Position numbers and translations under genes: made by a program | The notes under the pieces: model-generated | The model's input: only the letters and a program-made list of their open reading frames with translations | What the model was told of the DNA's origin: nothing | Databases searched by the model: none | Shown here: in pieces, positions 39,876-43,659 of the stretch | Numbering within the stretch: position 1 is the first letter of the stretch | Layout of the letters: every line of letters starts with the position of its first letter | From: Paenibacillus pasadenensis | GTDB lineage: Bacteria; Bacillota; Bacilli; Paenibacillales; Paenibacillaceae | NCBI RefSeq assembly: GCF_023715725.1 | Contig: NZ_JAMBOT010000019.1 | Location: 1 to 43,659 of the forward strand | Direction: 5' to 3' | Length of the DNA: 43,659 nucleotides

Positions 39876-41224
39876 AGTCCCCGAGAAGTAAAACCGTGCC
39901 AGCGGCTGGTCTTGGTCTGCCGCGCACGAGACGGGCTGCGCTCGGGTTGCTCACTGCGCTGCTCGGCGCAGCGTTAACCGGCGTCATCGCACGGGGCGCG
40001 GCTATGGACTGGTTCGCAGCCGGCATAACGGCCTGTGTGCTGGCGCTCGCTTGTTTGCCCAAGCTCTGGAGCGCCGGAGGCGGCCTGAAGCTGGAGCGCG
40101 TTTTTGAGGCGGGAAGCGGTCCGGGGGAGCTGCTGGTCCGGCTGCGTTTTTCCGGGCGGCGGGTGCCCCCGTTCCTGATCGTGCAGGTGAGAGAGCAGCT
40201 TGAAAATGAATCCGCTGCGGATAAAAGGCCGCTTGTGCTGACCTGCTGGAAGCTGCCTTGGTTAAGCGGAGAATGGTCGGTTTTATACCGGCTGGACGGG
40301 TTAGGGCGTGGAAGGTACCGTTTCACCCCGGCAACGGTTTCAGTGACGGACCCTTTTGGACTCGTCTGCGGACTGCTTCGTGCCGGAGCTGCGGATGTAT
40401 TTACAGTATTGCCCCAGCCGGAAGGCAGGTTTGAGGCTTTTACAGCCGGTACAAAAGAGCAGCCTCTCCCGCATACGCGAGGCGGTGTTGGAGAGGAGGG
40501 CGGAAAGCCGGATATTCGGGCAGGCGCAGGGCTGCTGTCCCGTCCTTACCGAAGCGGAGATCCGCTCCGGCGCATCGATTGGCGGCAAGCAGCGAAAGGG
40601 CGCGGGCTGCAAACGAGGCAGGATGAGCGGGCTTCCTCTCCGGCCGTTGTTTTAGTGCTTGATTTGGAGGGAAAACATTTTTTGGATGGGCAATCCAAGC
40701 CTCGAAAATGGGCGGACGGCGCGCTGGACGCATGCGCAGGAGCTGCCGCCCAGGCGCTGCGGGAGGCAGCCGAAGGACGCTGCTCCATGCAGCTTTACGG
40801 GGGCGAAACAGCAGAGGCGCGAGTGCCAGCGGGAAATCTCCGTGCCGTACATGCGGCGGCGATGCTGTTGGCGGCGGCTCGTCCAGCGGCTGGCGCGGGA
40901 GCGATTGCCGTGCTGGAAAAGCTGATACAGGGGCATAATCTGTGTCCTGGCAGCCGAATCGTCGTGGCGACTTTTGGCATGGAGCTTAAAAACTGGGAAC
41001 GGCTGGTCGAGCTTGTGCGGTCGGCGCGCTGCCGTTTGGAGCTGCGCGTTCCGCTGTGGACATCGCCTCAGTTAGCGGCTTTCTGCCGGGAGCGCCAGTT
41101 GTGGGCGTCGAAAAACGGCGTGTTGTTAAGCTGGATACCGCTGGCGGCCGAGCGCCGTTTGGCTTGGAGCAAAAGAGCAAGCGTTGGAGAGGAGGAGGGC
41201 CATGACTGGCAAGCATGGAGCTGA
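39872..41224 (+). CDS. yeaD: DUF58 protein
   Basis: A 450-residue membrane-anchored protein. Two hydrophobic segments near the N-terminus (about 23-62) are followed by a beta-rich region with RYRFTPATVSVTDPFGL and the DUF58 hallmark GDPLRRIDWRQAAKGRGL (R233, R234, D236, W237), then a vWA-like C-terminal half (VVLVLDLEGKHFLDG). The ATG overlaps the MoxR stop in an ATGA. A longer open frame upstream lies inside the MoxR gene and is not coding. DUF58 proteins are regular MoxR partners; the molecular role is unresolved. Confidence 0.9.
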   Translation: MKSPRSKTVPAAGLGLPRTRRAALGLLTALLGAALTGVIARGAAMDWFAAGITACVLALACLPKLWSAGGGLKLERVFEAGSGPGELLVRLRFSGRRVPPFLIVQVREQLENESAADKRPLVLTCWKLPWLSGEWSVLYRLDGLGRGRYRFTPATVSVTDPFGLVCGLLRAGAADVFTVLPQPEGRFEAFTAGTKEQPLPHTRGGVGEEGGKPDIRAGAGLLSRPYRSGDPLRRIDWRQAAKGRGLQTRQDERASSPAVVLVLDLEGKHFLDGQSKPRKWADGALDACAGAAAQALREAAEGRCSMQLYGGETAEARVPAGNLRAVHAAAMLLAAARPAAGAGAIAVLEKLIQGHNLCPGSRIVVATFGMELKNWERLVELVRSARCRLELRVPLWTSPQLAAFCRERQLWASKNGVLLSWIPLAAERRLAWSKRASVGEEEGHDWQAWS

Positions 41225-43659
41225 AAAAGGCGCGTCAACCGATAACGGCGTTATCATTTGGGCGGCAGATCAGGCTTCGGGGAAGGCGGCGAATGGAAAA
41301 AGCCAAGGCGCAGCCGGGCAGGCCTCTCCGCCTTTGACTTCGACATATAAAGACCAGCCGGGCGGACAGCTTGGCTGGCCCCTGCGTATGGCAACAAGCC
41401 TTCTGCTGCTCGGCCTGCTGCTAGAATGGCTGCTTCCGCTTCGCCAGCTGCCGCAATGGACGGATGTTTACAGCATTGGCGTGCTAGCGATATTCGGTGC
41501 GGCAATTTTGCTTACGGGCACTTTTCTGCTGCCGGGCCGGATCGCCGTTCCGCTGCGTCTGGCCGCTATTTTGGCAGGAGCCGCATGGATGGACGGAGGG
41601 ACGCAAACGTTCGGCGAGCGCTTGGCGGGATTGCCGGGGCAGCTCGGAGAGGACGCCGTTCTGCTCGTGACCGATGGACCGGCCGCGCTGTCTTTGTTTG
41701 GGCAGGCGTTTTTTCTGCTTGCGGGCCTATCGATTCTATTGTCGGCGCTGCAGACTCTCCTCTGGGTGCGCCAATGGGGGATCGGCCTGCTCGTGCCTAC
41801 CGCCATTTATTTATGCATGTTGAACCAATGGTTTGGACTGGATACGGTGCCGAATCTGGCCCGGGCGGCCGCAGAGGGGCTGCTGTTGTCGGCGCTGTTG
41901 TCTTACGACCGGCTGGAGCGGACGCTGGCGGAAACCGGCAAGGCGTCGGCAGTCCGGTCACCCCGCAAGTCTGTACGCGGAAAAATAGAGCTGCGCTGGT
42001 GGGCGGCCGCTGTTGCGGCAGCTGTGCTCATTCCGCTAGCTGCGGCGTTCCCCGCTTGGGACAAGCCGCGCCCGGAGGCTCCTGCGCAATGGGCTGCGTC
42101 GGTGCAGCAAACGATCCGGGAGGGAGTCTCCGATTCCTACGGACAAAAAGAGGCGGGCAGCGCGCCTGTTTGGGCCGGGCAGCCAGATTCGGCAGGAGCG
42201 GGATTGCCGGCCGGAGCTGCTTTTACCGGTTATAGCGGCAGCGACACGCGGCTGGGAGCTCCGCTTCGTTTATCCAGGGAGCCGATGTTCTGGGCCGTTT
42301 CGCCGCAGCCGCTGTACTGGAGAATGGAAACGAAGTCGGCCTACACCGGACAGGGCTGGCGGGAGGATACGAGAGAGCTAATGACAAAACCGGTCGGCGG
42401 ATCGGAACGGGATATGGATGCGCTCAAAAAGGAGCGGCAGTTCGCGATGTGGGGCCAGACCGGAGTGATTTCCCAAACCGTTTGGATGGCTAATGCTGAG
42501 CAAGGAATACCGCTGCCGGTTTCGGGCGTGGATTCAGTGCTGCTTGAGGCACAGCCGGGGGGCGGCGAGCAGTACATGCAGGCATTTGGCGGAGGAGCGA
42601 TTTTTTGGCCGGATGCTGCGGGAAAACCGCTGCTGTACACGGTTGAATCCCGATACACGGCTTTTTCGGCGGATGCTCTGCGCGGCTTGAAAAATACGGC
42701 GTCGGAAGATTCTGGTGTTGAAAAAAACGCTGCCGGGGATGTTTTGCAGGGAAGCGGCGTGTTCTCCAGCGATGGCGAAAAAGCCGAATTAGACAGAGCG
42801 AGCCGTGAAAATGACGCTGCCGGTTCAGCTGGTGTTTCAGGGGGGACATCTGCTGTTTTTGCATCTGCCCGCGCTGGAGAGGGTGTTGAAAACGAGCAGC
42901 TGGCGCTTCAGTTGAAGGCGAACCTGCAGCTTCCGTCAGCGCTTCCCGAGCGGGTGCGGCAGCTTGCGGCAAAAATTGCGGCAGATGCGGGGGAAAGCCG
43001 GTATGAGAAGGCGGTTGCAATCCGCGATTTTTTAAAGTCCGGCTACCGCTATTCGTTGACGGACACCCGCGTGCCCGAAGCCGGAGAGGATCTGGTCGAC
43101 CAGTTTCTGTTTCAGCAAAAAACGGGCTACTGCGTTCACTTTTCCAGCGCAATGGCTGTAATGTTACGGGCGGTCGACATTCCGGCGCGATGGGTAAAAG
43201 GTTTTGCTCCGGGGATGGCTGTAGATATGAATCAGGCGCCGGAAAAGGCGCAGCAGGCTTTGACCGCCGGACTTGCAGCGGCGGCGGACGCGAAGCTGTA
43301 CCAGGTTGGAGCAGCGGATGCGCACGCCTGGGTAGAGGTTTATTTTCCCGGCGCGGGCTGGGTGCCGTTCGACCCGACGCCGGGCTACGCCGCAGGCGCA
43401 GAGCAGGCGGCATCGGTACCGCCGCCTGCTCTGGAAGGTGTCTCCGGCGGAGGCGAAGCCGCCGGAGAAGCGCCGCGCGGGGCGGGGGCGGCAGGCCCCG
43501 CGCTAGCGGAACGGCTGCGCGAAGCCGCCGCTGGAGCTGCGCGCTTGGCGGCAGGGCTGGGGGGCGCCGCTGCGCAGCCCGGCCCGGCCGCGGCGGGCGC
43601 GGCGCTGGCCGCAGCTGCGGCAGCGCTGGCGTCGCCGGCGCTGCGCGGCCGGCTGCGCC
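41202..43659 (+). CDS. yebA: Transglutaminase-like membrane protein (TgpA/YebA type), 3' end outside window
   Basis: An open frame of 819 codons from ATG 41202 (GGAGAGGAGGAGG just before it) to the window edge, with no stop reached. A hydrophilic N-terminus of about 60 residues precedes five or six membrane helices (about 62-245) and one more near 268-284. A large extracytoplasmic region contains a transglutaminase core with C644 in TGYCVHFSSAMAV, H708 in DAHAWVEVYF and D724 in VPFDPTPG: a complete triad. A Ser/Ala/Glu-rich insertion of about 60 residues lies at about 495-555. The end in the window is very GC-rich and Ala-rich. It overlaps the DUF58 gene by 23 bases and is the third member of the operon. 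Confidence 0.92.
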   Translation, partial: MTGKHGAEKGASTDNGVIIWAADQASGKAANGKSQGAAGQASPPLTSTYKDQPGGQLGWPLRMATSLLLLGLLLEWLLPLRQLPQWTDVYSIGVLAIFGAAILLTGTFLLPGRIAVPLRLAAILAGAAWMDGGTQTFGERLAGLPGQLGEDAVLLVTDGPAALSLFGQAFFLLAGLSILLSALQTLLWVRQWGIGLLVPTAIYLCMLNQWFGLDTVPNLARAAAEGLLLSALLSYDRLERTLAETGKASAVRSPRKSVRGKIELRWWAAAVAAAVLIPLAAAFPAWDKPRPEAPAQWAASVQQTIREGVSDSYGQKEAGSAPVWAGQPDSAGAGLPAGAAFTGYSGSDTRLGAPLRLSREPMFWAVSPQPLYWRMETKSAYTGQGWREDTRELMTKPVGGSERDMDALKKERQFAMWGQTGVISQTVWMANAEQGIPLPVSGVDSVLLEAQPGGGEQYMQAFGGGAIFWPDAAGKPLLYTVESRYTAFSADALRGLKNTASEDSGVEKNAAGDVLQGSGVFSSDGEKAELDRASRENDAAGSAGVSGGTSAVFASARAGEGVENEQLALQLKANLQLPSALPERVRQLAAKIAADAGESRYEKAVAIRDFLKSGYRYSLTDTRVPEAGEDLVDQFLFQQKTGYCVHFSSAMAVMLRAVDIPARWVKGFAPGMAVDMNQAPEKAQQALTAGLAAAADAKLYQVGAADAHAWVEVYFPGAGWVPFDPTPGYAAGAEQAASVPPPALEGVSGGGEAAGEAPRGAGAAGPALAERLREAAAGAARLAAGLGGAAAQPGPAAAGAALAAAAAALASPALRGRLR

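Overview
The window looks like a chromosomal segment of a high-GC Firmicute of the Paenibacillus/Cohnella type. Supporting signs are AGGAGG ribosome binding sites, Rho-independent terminators after most transcription units, CcpA-type cre sequences, ECF-type vitamin transport, LytR-CpsA-Psr and polysaccharide deacetylase envelope enzymes, and large secreted glycosidases. No rRNA or tRNA gene was seen. The species assignment is inference.

Layout. 1-763: trailer end of a type I-C CRISPR array; leader and cas genes would lie to the left, outside the window. 0.99-5.7 kb: uridine kinase, then a two-component system (response regulator, histidine kinase) overlapping a PepSY gene, followed by a second secreted PepSY protein; both PepSY proteins end in Asp-rich tails. 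5.9-8.7 kb: two tandem paralogous single-pass membrane proteins, a PCYCGC lipoprotein, a MerR-TipAS regulator with a clear autoregulatory promoter, and a 49-residue membrane protein. 8.8-11.2 kb: secreted alpha-amylase with CBM26 and CBM20 modules behind two LacI-type operators and a perfect cre. 11.2-15.6 kb: accessory zone with a dead IS256-family element, an AT-rich two-gene island (DUF3221-like lipoprotein and streptogrisin-like secreted protease), and IS5- and IS3-family remnants.

15.65-20.5 kb: a cobalamin riboswitch with terminator controls a four-gene unit: a DUF4430 (transcobalamin-C-like) surface protein, EcfT, a fused double EcfA ATPase and an S component. This reads as a complete vitamin B12 capture and import system. 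20.6-26 kb: a small membrane protein, a histidine phosphatase, a GNAT acetyltransferase, glutamate-1-semialdehyde aminomutase and an LCP-family ligase. 26.3-29.7 kb: an ABC-2 exporter (ATPase plus two permeases) and a BCP-type peroxiredoxin. 29.9-34.5 kb: a 1513-residue GH2-GH53 fusion with three copies of one beta-sandwich module, probably for beta-1,4-galactan. 34.7-37.7 kb: a glycerophosphodiester phosphodiesterase and a repeat-rich polysaccharide deacetylase. 38.8 kb to the end: a MoxR, DUF58, transglutaminase operon; the last gene runs off the window.

The most unusual structural signal is three intergenic tandem arrays (about 21.57-22.0, 24.32-24.80 and 37.98-38.66 kb). Their periods are 51, 52 and 51 bp. 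Each unit carries a hairpin whose arms are variants of TAAGGYC and GRCCTTA, embedded in otherwise different linkers. They do not look like protein genes and may be one family of expandable hairpin arrays.
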